Assembly (NCBI GenBank): GCA_016284235.1 | Contig: JAEEOK010000081.1 | Coordinates: 1 to 49,763 of the forward strand | Direction: 5' to 3' | DNA from: Succinivibrionaceae bacterium | Lineage (GTDB): Bacteria > Pseudomonadota > Gammaproteobacteria > Enterobacterales > Succinivibrionaceae | DNA: 49,763 nucleotides | In this document: piece after piece, positions 15,524-24,866 of the stretch | Layout of the letters: the number at the start of each line of letters is the position of its first letter | How positions within the stretch are numbered: the stretch's first letter is position 1 | Program-made: the position numbers and the translations under genes | Notes under the pieces: generated by a model | What the model was told of the DNA's origin: nothing | What the model saw: only the letters and a program-made list of their open reading frames with translations | Databases searched by the model: none

Positions 15524-16819
15524 CTACAGCATATGATTTCTTCTGTAGTTGGGATCATCTTTTCTTTCGTTTTCTATCAGCTCCCTATTGGAATTTTTCC
15601 ATTCGATGCTGAATTTCTCCATTGCAATCAGACGGCGCCGGTTGAGTTCATTCTGGATTTCTGCTCCCCTGAAACCCTCGGACACCACCTCTTTGACATC
15701 TATACCCGCGGCACATTTGAACAATGCCCTGACATAATCGGCATGCGAATACTGAAGGTTTTCAAAGCCGAGGCGACCGCGTATATCAGCTGTGCAGCAG
15801 TTGAGAATTATTTCGATCCTCTGCGGAAAGCGAAAGGCAGCGATTCTCAGTAAAAAATCCAGTATCTCCGTGCAGGAGCGGTGCAGCGCTGTGTGGACAA
15901 AAGAGTGTTCCGCCGCCACATAGACGGCTGCAGTGTGGTATTCATTGGGTATTCTGAGTCTGCCGGCAAATTCCGTTATGATTGGTACACCTCTTGCTCC
16001 GTGACCGTGGTGGCTTGGCAGAATTTCCTTTGGGGTTGCAGCCTTGCCGAAATCGTGGCAGAAGACAGCGAATTTTTCAACCATGGAGTAATTGTGCTTT
16101 ACAGCATAGTCCAGACACATTTCCATGTGAATTCCTGTATCTATCTCCGGATGCCAGTACTTGCGGGCAGGGATCCCGTAAAGAGCATCAATTTCTTTAA
16201 AAAGCACCCTGAGTGCTCCGCATTCTCTGAGAACTTTGATAAATACAGAAATGCTGCCGTTTTTAAGAACCTTGTCGAATTCAAGAAAAACCCTTTCTGC
16301 AGTCAGATATTCAAGTTCACCGCTTGCGGTGATGTCCTTCATAAGCGTCATGGTTTCTGCGGCGACAGTAAATCCAAGATCTGAATACCGAGCAGCGAAT
16401 CTTGCAACCCGGAGAACTCTTAGAGGATCTTCTCTGAATGCCGGTCCCACATGTCTTAGAATTCTGTTTTCAAGGTCAGATTTGCCGTTGTACGGATCAA
16501 TAATACTGCCGTCATCATCCATGGCCATTGCATTGACTGTAAGATCTCTTCTGTAGAGATCCTCCTCGAGTGTAATGTCAGGAGAAAAATCAAAGTTGAA
16601 ACCGCCGTAGCCATGACCGTTTTTACGTTCAATTCTTGCAAGTGCATATTCGCATTTTGTCTGCGGATGCAGAAAGACGGGAAATGATTTTCCAACCTGC
16701 TGAAATCCTGCTTCCAGCATTTGCTCAATTGTTGCACCGGTAACAACGTAATCCCTGTCTTTTGCTTCTATTCCGAGCAGTTTGTCGCGGACTGCTCCGC
16801 CGACCAGGTAGGATTTCAT
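15524..16819 (-). CDS. cca: CCA-adding tRNA nucleotidyltransferase (with HD domain)
   Basis: Adds or repairs the 3' CCA of tRNAs. The N-terminus 'YLVGGAVRDKLLGIEAKDRDYVVTG' is the class II nucleotidyltransferase motif with GGxVRD and DxD, followed by 'RDLTVNAMAMD' and 'EDPLRVLRVARFAARY'. A C-terminal HD phosphohydrolase motif 'FCHDFGKA' and 'SHHGHGARG' match the gammaproteobacterial form. 431 aa, slightly longer than E. coli Cca (412). SD AAAGAGAG is upstream of the ATG. The tRNA genes in this window already encode CCA. Confidence 0.95.
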   Translation of the reverse strand: MKSYLVGGAVRDKLLGIEAKDRDYVVTGATIEQMLEAGFQQVGKSFPVFLHPQTKCEYALARIERKNGHGYGGFNFDFSPDITLEEDLYRRDLTVNAMAMDDDGSIIDPYNGKSDLENRILRHVGPAFREDPLRVLRVARFAARYSDLGFTVAAETMTLMKDITASGELEYLTAERVFLEFDKVLKNGSISVFIKVLRECGALRVLFKEIDALYGIPARKYWHPEIDTGIHMEMCLDYAVKHNYSMVEKFAVFCHDFGKAATPKEILPSHHGHGARGVPIITEFAGRLRIPNEYHTAAVYVAAEHSFVHTALHRSCTEILDFLLRIAAFRFPQRIEIILNCCTADIRGRLGFENLQYSHADYVRALFKCAAGIDVKEVVSEGFRGAEIQNELNRRRLIAMEKFSIEWKNSNRELIENERKDDPNYRRNHML

Positions 16820-17214
16820 GGAATGACTCTCTTTGGTATATTCAAACGTTTATCATATACGGACTTTACATTAGATTTTTTCAATTTTAATCATTAATGG
16901 CAAGGGTTAATGAGAAAAAAACATCTTTTCCCGTGGCATGATACGGTTATTGTGATCAATCATCATCTGAAGACAGCATGTCCGGCAGATGTCGCAGAAA
17001 ACCCGGAGGACTGCAGTATCACCGCAGTAAACCGGAGCTTCAGTTCCATGTTCTGAGAATACTTTTTGAATTCTGATTTGCTCCGGTGATTTGATGGCTG
17101 TTTTAACCGTTTGCAGAATGAAACACGAAGTGATGAATGCTTCACTTTGTTCAGTTGAAACATTCGCTGAAAAAACGGTTAGCAGCCGTATATTCCGTAT
17201 GCAGGATCATTTTC
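16820..17214. other. Divergent intergenic region, no gene seen
   Basis: About 400 bp between the cca start (minus) and the gspA promoter (plus). No open frame here looks coding and no strong repeat or RNA structure was seen. Confidence 0.4.
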
Positions 17215-17243
17215 TTTAGGCAAATTGGGATAGGTGCTATAAT
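17215..17243 (+). promoter_or_regulatory. Extended -10 promoter for the gspA operon
   Basis: TATAAT at 17238-17243 is preceded by TG (17235-17236), an extended -10. A weak -35 TTTAGG (17215-17220) lies 17 bp upstream. The predicted start near 17250 leaves a leader of about 100 nt. Confidence 0.65.
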
Positions 17244-17286
17244 AGCAAGGTTTAAATTTTTTATGTTTATTTGCACGGAATTGAAA

Positions 17287-17355
17287 ATGTCAGAGAAAAA
17301 ATTGAAGCCGGTTGCAGCCCGGGGCTCTGACAGTTTAAGAGGTTTTGATGTATAA
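17287..17355 (+). CDS. Possible 22-codon leader ORF overlapping gspA
   Basis: ATG 17287 opens MSEKKLKPVAARGSDSLRGF and stops at TAA 17353-17355, 8 bp inside gspA in another frame. The position between promoter and gspA and the overlap would allow translational coupling. No strong SD. It may be a chance frame. Confidence 0.25.
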   Translation: MSEKKLKPVAARGSDSLRGFDV

Positions 17356-19000
17356 CGAGTTTTATGGCCTTGAGGAAAATCCGTTTTCGATTTCCCCGGA
17401 TCCGAAATATTTTTATCTCAGCGAACGCCACAACCAGGCTTTCACTCACCTTTCCTACGGATTGAAATCAGGAGGCGCCTTTGTTCTGCTTACAGGCGAG
17501 GTCGGGACCGGCAAGACCACGGTGTCCCGCCGTATTCTGAATATACTTCCTGAGAATACAAACCTTGCCATGATTTATCATCCTACGGATGAACCTCGCG
17601 AGCTGTATGCCTGTGTCTGTGATGAATACGGTATTGCCTATGAAAAGGATGCATCAATAAAGGATCTCTTTAATCTCCTGAAGGATTATTTCTTCGAAAA
17701 TTATAAAAATTCGAAGCACACTGTTATTGTGATAGACGAGGCTCAGATGCTTTCCGAGGAGTCTCTGGAGCAGCTTCGTCTGCTTACCAATCTTGAGACA
17801 GATAATCACAAGGTCGTTCAGATAGTTCTTATTGGTCAGCCCGAGCTCCAGGAGCTTCTTTCACGTCCGTCGCTCCGCCAGCTTTCTCAGAGAATAACAG
17901 CCAGGTTTCATATTATTCCCCTGGATCCCGAGGATGTGGGGGCGTACATAAGATTCCGTCTGCAGGTTGCCGGAAGAATTCAGCCTCTTTTTGACACGTC
18001 GGCAGTTAAACTTATCGCCAAAATCAGCGGCGGCGTGCCGAGACTGATAAATCTGCTTGCGGATCGCTGTCTGGAGGAGGGAACCAATGCCCAGAGCAGG
18101 ATCATATCTGCAAAGGAGGTAAAGAAGGCCGCAGCATTCATTACTCCTCCAAAACTTACCGGTAATGCACCTTCCATTGTTCAGCGTCGTTCTTTTGTTG
18201 CTGATCTTGTCGGTTTTTTCTTCAGCTACCGTTTTGTGTTCGGCTCTCTTGCCATAGTTGCAGGCATAGGAATCGGCATGGTTTCATCGTATTTTTACGG
18301 ACCTGTTATGGAAATAAATTATCCGGAACCTAAGGTCAAGGTTCAGGAGATTGACAACAGCAGTGAATACAACGATGTCATCAGTATGAAATCCGGCTAC
18401 AGCTCCGATATTAAAAACGCATCCAATGCAGCTGATGCCATGAAGGAACTTTTCAAGATATGGGGTTATGATGCCGGGGGTGTTTCCTGCGAGAATGCAC
18501 ACTATGCAAAACTTTCATGCTACAGTTTTCGCGGCACTCCCGAGGAACTGACTCATCTTAATCATCCTGCGGTTGTCACGCTTTACGACCCGAAGGAAAT
18601 GACTGAGTTTTATGCAGTGATCAGAAGCGTGGGATCGAACACGTCCACTGTGGTGATAGACGGAACCCAGTATGAGGTCAGTAATGAGTGGCTGAGCAGC
18701 ATATGGGACGGTGAAGCCGTTATTCTGTGGAGAATGCTGCCGTCCGGAAGTTCAAAGTTTGTGAAAAACTCCAATGCCGTGGATTATGAATACATGAGCA
18801 GGGCTCTTGGAAGGGCAATGCACCGCAAACCTGTAAAATATACAACTCTGAATCAGGATATGATCAACTCAATCAAGGAATTTCAGAATACTGAGGGAAT
18901 TGAGCCGGACGGAAAGGTCGGGACCAAAACCATAATACTCCTTAATGCACGGGGTGGTGCAAATATGCCGCGTCTGGTATCTGACGGTGAGGTACAGTAA
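17348..19000 (+). CDS. gspA: GspA/ExeA-type AAA ATPase with peptidoglycan-binding domain
   Basis: Start at ATG 17348 with SD AAGAGG 5 bp upstream; a TTG one codon earlier is too close to the SD. The 550-aa protein starts with 'YGLEENPFSISPDPKYFYLS', typical of ExeA/GspA, then Walker A 'GEVGTGKTT' near 50 and Walker B 'VIVIDEAQML'. A sensor-like 'GGVPRLINLLADRCL' follows. One membrane span lies near 282-304 (FVFGSLAIVAGIGIGMVSSYF). The periplasmic part ends in a PG_binding_1-like motif (FQNTEGIEPDGKVGTKTIILL). With GspB it helps the type II secretion secretin assemble through peptidoglycan. No other gsp genes are in the window. Confidence 0.88.
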   Translation: MYNEFYGLEENPFSISPDPKYFYLSERHNQAFTHLSYGLKSGGAFVLLTGEVGTGKTTVSRRILNILPENTNLAMIYHPTDEPRELYACVCDEYGIAYEKDASIKDLFNLLKDYFFENYKNSKHTVIVIDEAQMLSEESLEQLRLLTNLETDNHKVVQIVLIGQPELQELLSRPSLRQLSQRITARFHIIPLDPEDVGAYIRFRLQVAGRIQPLFDTSAVKLIAKISGGVPRLINLLADRCLEEGTNAQSRIISAKEVKKAAAFITPPKLTGNAPSIVQRRSFVADLVGFFFSYRFVFGSLAIVAGIGIGMVSSYFYGPVMEINYPEPKVKVQEIDNSSEYNDVISMKSGYSSDIKNASNAADAMKELFKIWGYDAGGVSCENAHYAKLSCYSFRGTPEELTHLNHPAVVTLYDPKEMTEFYAVIRSVGSNTSTVVIDGTQYEVSNEWLSSIWDGEAVILWRMLPSGSSKFVKNSNAVDYEYMSRALGRAMHRKPVKYTTLNQDMINSIKEFQNTEGIEPDGKVGTKTIILLNARGGANMPRLVSDGEVQ

Positions 19001-19654
19001 GTGAAAAGTTTTTTTATTCTGTTTTTTCTTTTTGTTATCGGTCTTGCCGTAGGCTTCATCTCTCACAATTACTACAGTTGGAACGAGCAGCAGCTTGAGG
19101 CAAATAATGCAGTAAGAATTGTAACTAAAAAACTGCATGATGTTCCGCATCTGCCGTACAGAAGACTGGAGCAGCCGGTTTATCATACAGAGGAGTTTCC
19201 GCTTCCGGATCAGGGTTTCTATTCTGAAAACAGCATAACCCAGAAGCAGCAGGAGGAACTGCCGGAGCAGCAGACTGCCGAGACACCAGTTTCTGATGAG
19301 GGACTGGAGTACCGGGTTAATCAGGCTATCAAAGAAAGCAATATCAATTATGAGGCGGACAGCGGCAATGTGGAATCAGATTACGGAATTTATGATCTTC
19401 CGTCTGATATCCAGTCGGTAATTCCCAAATTCGCCTATGCATCTCATGTTTATTCATCGAATGACAAGGATCGCTTTATTACGCTGAACGACCGGCGCTA
19501 TCGCGAGGGTGACAAACCCTTCGGTGTTATGAAGATCATTAAAATAGCTCCTAACTATACTGTGTTTAGAGTTAACAATGTAACCTTTTCCCTCAGTTCT
19601 TTAACCGACTGGACCGGTATTGATACCAGATCCTCAAAAAGAACTAGAAATTAA
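19001..19654 (+). CDS. gspB: GspB-like inner-membrane protein of type II secretion
   Basis: GTG start at 19001 directly follows the gspA stop, with GAGG about 10 bp upstream. The 217-aa product has one N-terminal span (FFILFFLFVIGLAVGFIS), a Gln/Glu/Pro-rich periplasmic linker and a C-terminal GspB-type beta domain ('ITLNDRRYREGDKPFGVMKII…TVFRVNNVTFSL'). GspB partners GspA in carrying the secretin across peptidoglycan. Coupling to gspA supports the call. Confidence 0.8.
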   Translation: MKSFFILFFLFVIGLAVGFISHNYYSWNEQQLEANNAVRIVTKKLHDVPHLPYRRLEQPVYHTEEFPLPDQGFYSENSITQKQQEELPEQQTAETPVSDEGLEYRVNQAIKESNINYEADSGNVESDYGIYDLPSDIQSVIPKFAYASHVYSSNDKDRFITLNDRRYREGDKPFGVMKIIKIAPNYTVFRVNNVTFSLSSLTDWTGIDTRSSKRTRN

Positions 19655-19675
19655 TACTGTTTGGATATTTTGAAT

Positions 19676-19912
19676 ATGATGACTTTTGTTCTTACCTTTG
19701 CCGGTTTCTGCATTGCCTTTTTTCTGCTCTCCGTCGGATATATTTTCGCCCGTAAAATAATCAAGGGATCATGCGGCAGCATTGATGATATCGGCGAGGA
19801 GAGAGTCTGTAAGTGTGAAAAACCATGTTTTGCCCGCAGAATGAAGATGAAGCGCGAAGAGGCAAAGCGTCAGCGAGAGCAGATGAATAAGGATCTTGGA
19901 CTCGGGGAATAG
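19676..19912 (+). CDS. nqrM: NqrM, Na+-NQR maturation factor
   Basis: The 78-aa protein has one membrane span (MMTFVLTFAGFCIAFFLLSV) and 'GYIFARKIIKGSCGSIDDIG' with four cysteines (C-G, C-K-C, P-C), the hallmark of NqrM (former DUF539). NqrM is needed to insert the Fe centre into the NqrDE subunits of the sodium-pumping NADH:quinone oxidoreductase. Start at 19676; a TTG five codons earlier is possible. It lies 6 bp before apbE, its usual companion. The nqrABCDEF genes are outside the window. Confidence 0.88.
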   Translation: MMTFVLTFAGFCIAFFLLSVGYIFARKIIKGSCGSIDDIGEERVCKCEKPCFARRMKMKREEAKRQREQMNKDLGLGE

Positions 19913-19918
19913 CAGGAT

Positions 19919-20992
19919 ATGAATGCTGTTGTTAAAAATGCTGTCAAGGCACTTGTTCTGGTTGTTGTTCTTGCTGTAATAGCATTTTGCAATCATAACA
20001 AAACAACTGAGATTATAGAGACAAAGTCGGCTGTCAGAGTAGATGGTCCCGTGTTTGGAACCTTTTTCGGTATTACGGTGGTCGGTGACTATCCGGGTGG
20101 TGAGCATGAGCTCAGACATGATGCAGAAGTTGTTCTCGGGCGCATAAATCATGAAATTTCCACCTTCGATAAGACGTCGGAACTTTACAGTTTCAATGAA
20201 TTCAAGTCCACAGAGCCGTTTGCCGTATCGGATGACACTGCTCTGATGGTGATGGAAAGCATCAAGGCCGGAAGGGAGCTGCACGGTGTTCTGGATATTA
20301 CCGTAGGACCGCTGGTTGATCTGTGGGGATTCGGTCACGTGAAAAAAGAGCAGGGTTATGTGCCATCCCAGGACGAGATTGATCAGACACGGCTTATAGT
20401 CGGAATTGACAAACTTCACCTTGATTACGGATATAAGGGATCATTTCTCAGAAAGGAGCATCCTGATATGAGAGTGGATCTTGCCACTGTGGGAGAAGGA
20501 TTTGCAGCCGATGCTCTGGCAAGAATGCTGGATGATGCAGGGATCAGAAACTACATGGTTCATGTAGCCGGCGCCATGAGAACAAGAGGCTTCAATGCCA
20601 AGGGTGAACCGTGGAAAATTGCCATTGAGCAGCCTGTGGATATTATCGGAGCTGTCGGAGATATTGTCGACATCGGAAACAGGGCTGTATCAACAGCAGG
20701 CACCTACCGTAACTATTTTGAGAAGGACGGACGCCGCTACTCGCATGTTATAGATCCCCGCACGGGCAGACCGATAGATCACAATACAGTGTCTGTGACT
20801 GTTATCGGCGACAGCGCGACTTTCACTGATGCTATGGATACCGGACTTCTTGTACTCGGGGCTGACGAGGCTCTTAAGTATGCAAACGAGCATAATCTGG
20901 CTATTTACTGCATAGTAAAGGAGCAGGACGGTTTCAGAGCAAGGTGGAGCAGAGCCTTCAGAAATTATCTGATTTACAGAAATGATAAGTAG
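19919..20992 (+). CDS. apbE: FAD:protein FMN transferase ApbE
   Basis: ApbE attaches FMN covalently to Thr/Ser of NqrB, NqrC and Rnf subunits. The family core is intact: 'GPVFGTFFGITV', 'EISTFDKTSELYSFNE', 'LDITVGPLVDLWGFG', 'VDLATVGEGFAADALA', 'AGAMRTRGFNAKGEPWKIAIEQP' and 'YSHVIDPRTGRPI'. The 357-aa product begins with a hydrophobic anchor ending in 'AVIAFC'; the residue before Cys is Phe, so lipidation is doubtful and an uncleaved membrane anchor is more likely. Next to nqrM, pointing to flavinylation of Na+-NQR. Confidence 0.93.
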   Translation: MNAVVKNAVKALVLVVVLAVIAFCNHNKTTEIIETKSAVRVDGPVFGTFFGITVVGDYPGGEHELRHDAEVVLGRINHEISTFDKTSELYSFNEFKSTEPFAVSDDTALMVMESIKAGRELHGVLDITVGPLVDLWGFGHVKKEQGYVPSQDEIDQTRLIVGIDKLHLDYGYKGSFLRKEHPDMRVDLATVGEGFAADALARMLDDAGIRNYMVHVAGAMRTRGFNAKGEPWKIAIEQPVDIIGAVGDIVDIGNRAVSTAGTYRNYFEKDGRRYSHVIDPRTGRPIDHNTVSVTVIGDSATFTDAMDTGLLVLGADEALKYANEHNLAIYCIVKEQDGFRARWSRAFRNYLIYRNDK

Positions 20993-21006
20993 AAGGGCGG
21001 GCGGCT

Positions 21007-21828
21007 ATGTTTTTGTGGTACTCTCTTTGCGGAATTATTTCAACCTTTCTTATATTCTCTCATGCCTATGAAGGCAAGGAGTATTCGTTTCTTATCGGTT
21101 TTACCATAATAATGCTGCTGTGCGCCTTCAGATATGAGAAGGGTTACTCATTGAGCAAGACTATGTTTACCTGTATTTTTCTGCCGCTTGTAGGTTCGGT
21201 GGCTCTGGGCGCATATGAGTACAGATCCCTGTTTATGAAGAATCTTGATCAGGTCGTCGCGCATTATGTTGCCTACCAGTTTGTTTTTGTAGTGGTGGGA
21301 GTTCTTGCGACGGTTGTTTTTCTCTACAAACTCCTTATCAGCAGACTGCTGGATCGCAGACTCAGAGCTATACGCGGAACAAACTATTCCATTATGATGA
21401 GTAATTCATCTTCCCGATATTTGAGCGACCGCGAGGTAAAGAGCAGGGAAAAGCACGCCCGGATGATTGCTCATACTGCAGTTTTTGTGTTTATGGTCAT
21501 TTCCACCTTTCTGGTGTCGCTGATACCTCATATGCACATTCAGTCGGATGAGCTTAATTTCTCCCTTACGACGGTGCCGCAGGGTGTCTGTCTGGTTGCC
21601 TGCTGGATTTTTGCTGTTATCTATATTTTTAACAGCGGAGTGGTGATGATTTGCTCTTTCGCCGTTTTTTATCTGCTGACGTTTTCTCTTTTTGTACTCT
21701 GTACAAAGGGATTTGCCCTGGATTTAATTAAGCAGGAGCTTGTCTACTGGGTGTGGCTGTTTGCACCGAGTGCAGTTGTATTTTTTCTGAGGGAAGCTAA
21801 CATTCTTCCGAATTTTGAGGACTATTGA
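21007..21828 (+). CDS. Unknown multi-span membrane protein
   Basis: 273 aa with roughly seven hydrophobic spans: three in the first 60 residues, one near 85-110, then after a basic cytoplasmic segment (RLLDRRLRAIRGTNYS, then SDREVKSREKHARM) three or more up to about 260. I do not recognise a family motif. It starts 14 bp after apbE and ends 7 bp before the mpl start, so it belongs to the operon gspA-gspB-nqrM-apbE-X-mpl-yadGH. It may relate to respiration or envelope work, but nothing in the sequence says which. Confidence 0.6.
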   Translation: MFLWYSLCGIISTFLIFSHAYEGKEYSFLIGFTIIMLLCAFRYEKGYSLSKTMFTCIFLPLVGSVALGAYEYRSLFMKNLDQVVAHYVAYQFVFVVVGVLATVVFLYKLLISRLLDRRLRAIRGTNYSIMMSNSSSRYLSDREVKSREKHARMIAHTAVFVFMVISTFLVSLIPHMHIQSDELNFSLTTVPQGVCLVACWIFAVIYIFNSGVVMICSFAVFYLLTFSLFVLCTKGFALDLIKQELVYWVWLFAPSAVVFFLREANILPNFEDY

Positions 21829-21835
21829 GGTTTTG

Positions 21836-23203
21836 ATGCATATTCATATTCTTGGTATCTGCGGCACCTTTATGGGCGGCATTGCTCAGATTGCCCGTCA
21901 GATGGGTTTTAAGGTAACAGGATCTGATGCTAACGTTTATCCTCCGATGAGCACTCAGCTTGAGGCCTGCGGCATAGAAATAATTCAGGGCTATGATCCG
22001 TCCCAGCTTGATCCGGTGCCGGATCTGATTGTTGTGGGCAATGCAATGAAAAGAGGCAATCCGTGTGTCGAGTACATGCTTAACAACCGTCTGAAGTATG
22101 TATCAGGACCGGAGTGGCTTGAGGACTATGTGCTTCGCTCAAAGAAGGTGCTTGGTGTTGCCGGCACGCATGGTAAAACAACTACTGCAACCATGCTGGC
22201 ATGGGTGCTTGAGTGTGCAGGAAGAAATCCTTCGTTTCTTATAGGGGGTGTTCCGGAGTGCTTTGATGTTTCGGCCCGCATTACAGACAGTGAATATTTT
22301 GTAATAGAAGCAGATGAGTATGACTGTGCTTTCTTTGACAAGCGCTCTAAATTTGTTCATTATCATCCGTGGGTGCAGATTCTTAATAATCTTGAGTATG
22401 ATCATGCGGATATTTTTTCATCGGTGGAGGATATAGAGCGCCAGTTTCATCATCTGGTAAGAACTATTCCGTCAGAGGGCTGGGTTATTTCCTCAGCCGG
22501 GGATGAGCATCTTGATCGTGCTCTTGCCATGGGCTGCTGGAGTCGGCTTGAATATGAGGACGGCAAAGACGGACGCTACAGAGCTGAACTGAAAAAGGAT
22601 GACGGCAGTGTATTTGACGTTGTAGCAGACGGAAAGAAGGTTGCGACTGTCTCCTGGTCCGGTATAGGCCGTCACAATGTTCATAACGCGCTTATGGTGA
22701 TGGCGGCAGCCGAGAAGATAGGAATTTCCCCTGAGGAGTCGGCAAAGGCTCTGAGTTCCTTTGTAATGCCGAAGAGAAGAATGCAGCTGGTTGGTACATC
22801 CTCCGGTGTCGATGTTTATGATGATTTCGCTCATCATCCGACAGCAATCAAGACAACTGTTGCAGGTTTGAGAGCAAAAGTAGGAAAGGGCAGAATTATT
22901 GCTGTTCTTGAGCCTAGATCCAATACCATGAAGCTCGGGGTTCATCGCACGCTTATCGGAAAATCCCTGGAGGATGCGGATCTTGCTTTTGTATATGCAC
23001 CGGACAGTATCACCTGGGATGCGTCTGTGATTGCCAAGACCAGTTCTGTGCCTGTAACGGTGGAGGAGGACTTTGACAGACTGCTGAATGATATAGCGGC
23101 AGCTTCAAGAAGAGGTGACAGCATTCTGGTTATGAGCAACGGCGGTTTTAACGGAATTCATAAGAAACTGCTTGAGAGACTTGGTTCTGAATGCAAGCAC
23201 TGA
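21836..23203 (+). CDS. mpl: UDP-N-acetylmuramate:L-Ala-gamma-D-Glu-meso-DAP ligase
   Basis: Mpl attaches recycled tripeptide to UDP-MurNAc. Start at 21836 with GAGG 5 bp upstream gives 455 aa, close to the E. coli enzyme. 'MHIHILGICGTFMGGIAQIAR' is the characteristic Mpl N-terminus; the ATP loop is 'GVAGTHGKTTTATML', with 'IEADEYDCAFFDKRSKF' and 'DDFAHHPTAI' further on. It follows AmpG logically: AmpG imports the muropeptides and Mpl reuses the peptide. It overlaps yadG by 13 bp. Confidence 0.95.
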   Translation: MHIHILGICGTFMGGIAQIARQMGFKVTGSDANVYPPMSTQLEACGIEIIQGYDPSQLDPVPDLIVVGNAMKRGNPCVEYMLNNRLKYVSGPEWLEDYVLRSKKVLGVAGTHGKTTTATMLAWVLECAGRNPSFLIGGVPECFDVSARITDSEYFVIEADEYDCAFFDKRSKFVHYHPWVQILNNLEYDHADIFSSVEDIERQFHHLVRTIPSEGWVISSAGDEHLDRALAMGCWSRLEYEDGKDGRYRAELKKDDGSVFDVVADGKKVATVSWSGIGRHNVHNALMVMAAAEKIGISPEESAKALSSFVMPKRRMQLVGTSSGVDVYDDFAHHPTAIKTTVAGLRAKVGKGRIIAVLEPRSNTMKLGVHRTLIGKSLEDADLAFVYAPDSITWDASVIAKTSSVPVTVEEDFDRLLNDIAAASRRGDSILVMSNGGFNGIHKKLLERLGSECKH

Positions 23204-24099
23204 GAATCACCGATCTTAAAAAAAAGTACGGGGATCACGAGGTTCTTTCCGGTCTTGATCTTGATGTTGAGGAAGGGGCTTTTCTTGCTCTTCTCGGGCA
23301 TAACGGTGCCGGCAAGACTACGACGCTTGGCATCATAGCAGGTCTTATCAGAAAAACATCCGGAAGTGTTAGTGTGTTTGAACATGATCTGGATCAGGAT
23401 CCCGTCGGAGTCAAGTCATGTATCGGACTTATGACTCAGGATTATAATTTCAGTCAGTTTGAAACAGTGGAGCAGGTGGTGCTGAATCAGGCCGGATTTT
23501 TCGGGATCAGGCGTGCAGAGGCTAAAAGACGGGCTCAGCGGCTTTTTGAGGTTATGAATCTTCAGTCGCTGAGAAATACCGAGACCAGAGAACTCTCCGG
23601 CGGAATGAAAAAGCGCATGATGCTTGTCAGAGCTGTTATTACCGGTCCGAAACTGCTTATTCTTGATGAACCGACAGCCGGAGTTGATATCGAGGTCCGT
23701 CATCAGATCTGGAGCTTCCTGCGGGAGCTCAACCGCGACGGTACAACTATCCTGCTAACAACGCACTACTTTGAGGAGGTTGAGAATCTGTGTCAGCAGG
23801 TTGCAATACTGAAAGACGGAAGAATAAGCGAAAAGGGTTTTGTTCATGAGCTTACTTCCCGGCTTACCAGGCGAACCGTGATATTTGAATTGTCAAAACC
23901 GCTCCCGGCGGACTGTGCTCTTCCTCTTGTTGCTCTTGACGGATTGTATGTGGAATATACATACGATGCCAATAAAAATAATATCTCTGAAATGATAACA
24001 GCTCTTCTTACTCACGGGTGCAGCGTTCTTTCGGTCAGAAATCGTTCAAGCAGTCTTGAGGAATATTTTTTGAATCAGAAGGAAAACTCCGAATTATGA
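23191..24099 (+). CDS. yadG: ABC transporter ATP-binding protein (YadG type)
   Basis: ABC-2 type ATPase: Walker A 'GHNGAGKTTTLG', signature 'LSGGMKKRMMLVRA', Walker B 'LLILDEPTAGVD', H-loop 'TTHYFEE'. 302 aa, the YadG/CcmA-like length with a C-terminal domain. It overlaps mpl by 13 bp and yadH by 4 bp. In E. coli the yadG-yadH exporter has an unknown substrate. Confidence 0.9.
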   Translation: MQALRITDLKKKYGDHEVLSGLDLDVEEGAFLALLGHNGAGKTTTLGIIAGLIRKTSGSVSVFEHDLDQDPVGVKSCIGLMTQDYNFSQFETVEQVVLNQAGFFGIRRAEAKRRAQRLFEVMNLQSLRNTETRELSGGMKKRMMLVRAVITGPKLLILDEPTAGVDIEVRHQIWSFLRELNRDGTTILLTTHYFEEVENLCQQVAILKDGRISEKGFVHELTSRLTRRTVIFELSKPLPADCALPLVALDGLYVEYTYDANKNNISEMITALLTHGCSVLSVRNRSSSLEEYFLNQKENSEL

Positions 24100-24866
24100 A
24101 TTCCGCCTTTTTTACTGCCTACCTGACCATCACACGCCGTGAGGTTATTCGCTTTTCAAAGGTGTGGTTTCGAACCCTTCTGCCTCCTATGGTAAATACC
24201 GGTCTTTATTTTTTGATTTTCGGCAATCTTATAGGTCAGAAAATAGGTCCTATGTCCGGCTGCAGTTATGTTGAGTTTATGATGCCGGGTCTTGTTATGA
24301 TGTCTGTAATCATATGCTCCTACACCAATGTTGCGTCATCAATGTACAGTGCCAGGTTTCAGAAATATATTGAGGAGATTCTGGTTTCTCCTGTTCCTAT
24401 GTGGCTGATAGTAGCCGGTTTCATCACAGGAGGAGTGATCCGCGGAATGACGGTTGGTGTTCTGGTGCTTCTTGTTGCTCTTAATTTTACGCCGGTGTCT
24501 TTTATGTATATCCATCATCTTGTTCTTATGCTTCTTCTGGCATCACTCCTTTTCTCTCTGGGAGGATTTATAAATGCTATTTACGCAAGAAACTTTGATG
24601 ATATATCAGTGATCCCGACTCTGCTTCTTACTCCGCTTATTTACCTGGGCGGTGTCTTCTACACGGTAGAAATTCTTCCGCAGTTTTGGGAAAATGTTTC
24701 CAGAATCAATCCGCTGCTTTACATCATAAATACTTTTCGCTACGGTTTTCTCGGAGTAAGTGACACGTCGATTATTCTTTCATACCTTATTGTCGGTGCG
24801 CTTCTCTTTATATTCTTTGTCTGGGCAACAATTTTACTTCAAAAGGGCAGGGGGCTTGTCAGCTGA
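24096..24866 (+). CDS. yadH: ABC-2 type permease (YadH type)
   Basis: 256-aa permease with six spans. The N-terminus (TITRREVIRFSKVWFRTLLPPMVN) and the ABC-2 signature near the C-terminus ('LLTPLIYLGGVFYTVEILP…INPLLYIINTFRYGFLG') match the YadH family. It starts inside the yadG stop and its own TGA overlaps the next gene by one base, so the three form a tightly coupled unit. Confidence 0.9.
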   Translation: MNSAFFTAYLTITRREVIRFSKVWFRTLLPPMVNTGLYFLIFGNLIGQKIGPMSGCSYVEFMMPGLVMMSVIICSYTNVASSMYSARFQKYIEEILVSPVPMWLIVAGFITGGVIRGMTVGVLVLLVALNFTPVSFMYIHHLVLMLLLASLLFSLGGFINAIYARNFDDISVIPTLLLTPLIYLGGVFYTVEILPQFWENVSRINPLLYIINTFRYGFLGVSDTSIILSYLIVGALLFIFFVWATILLQKGRGLVS

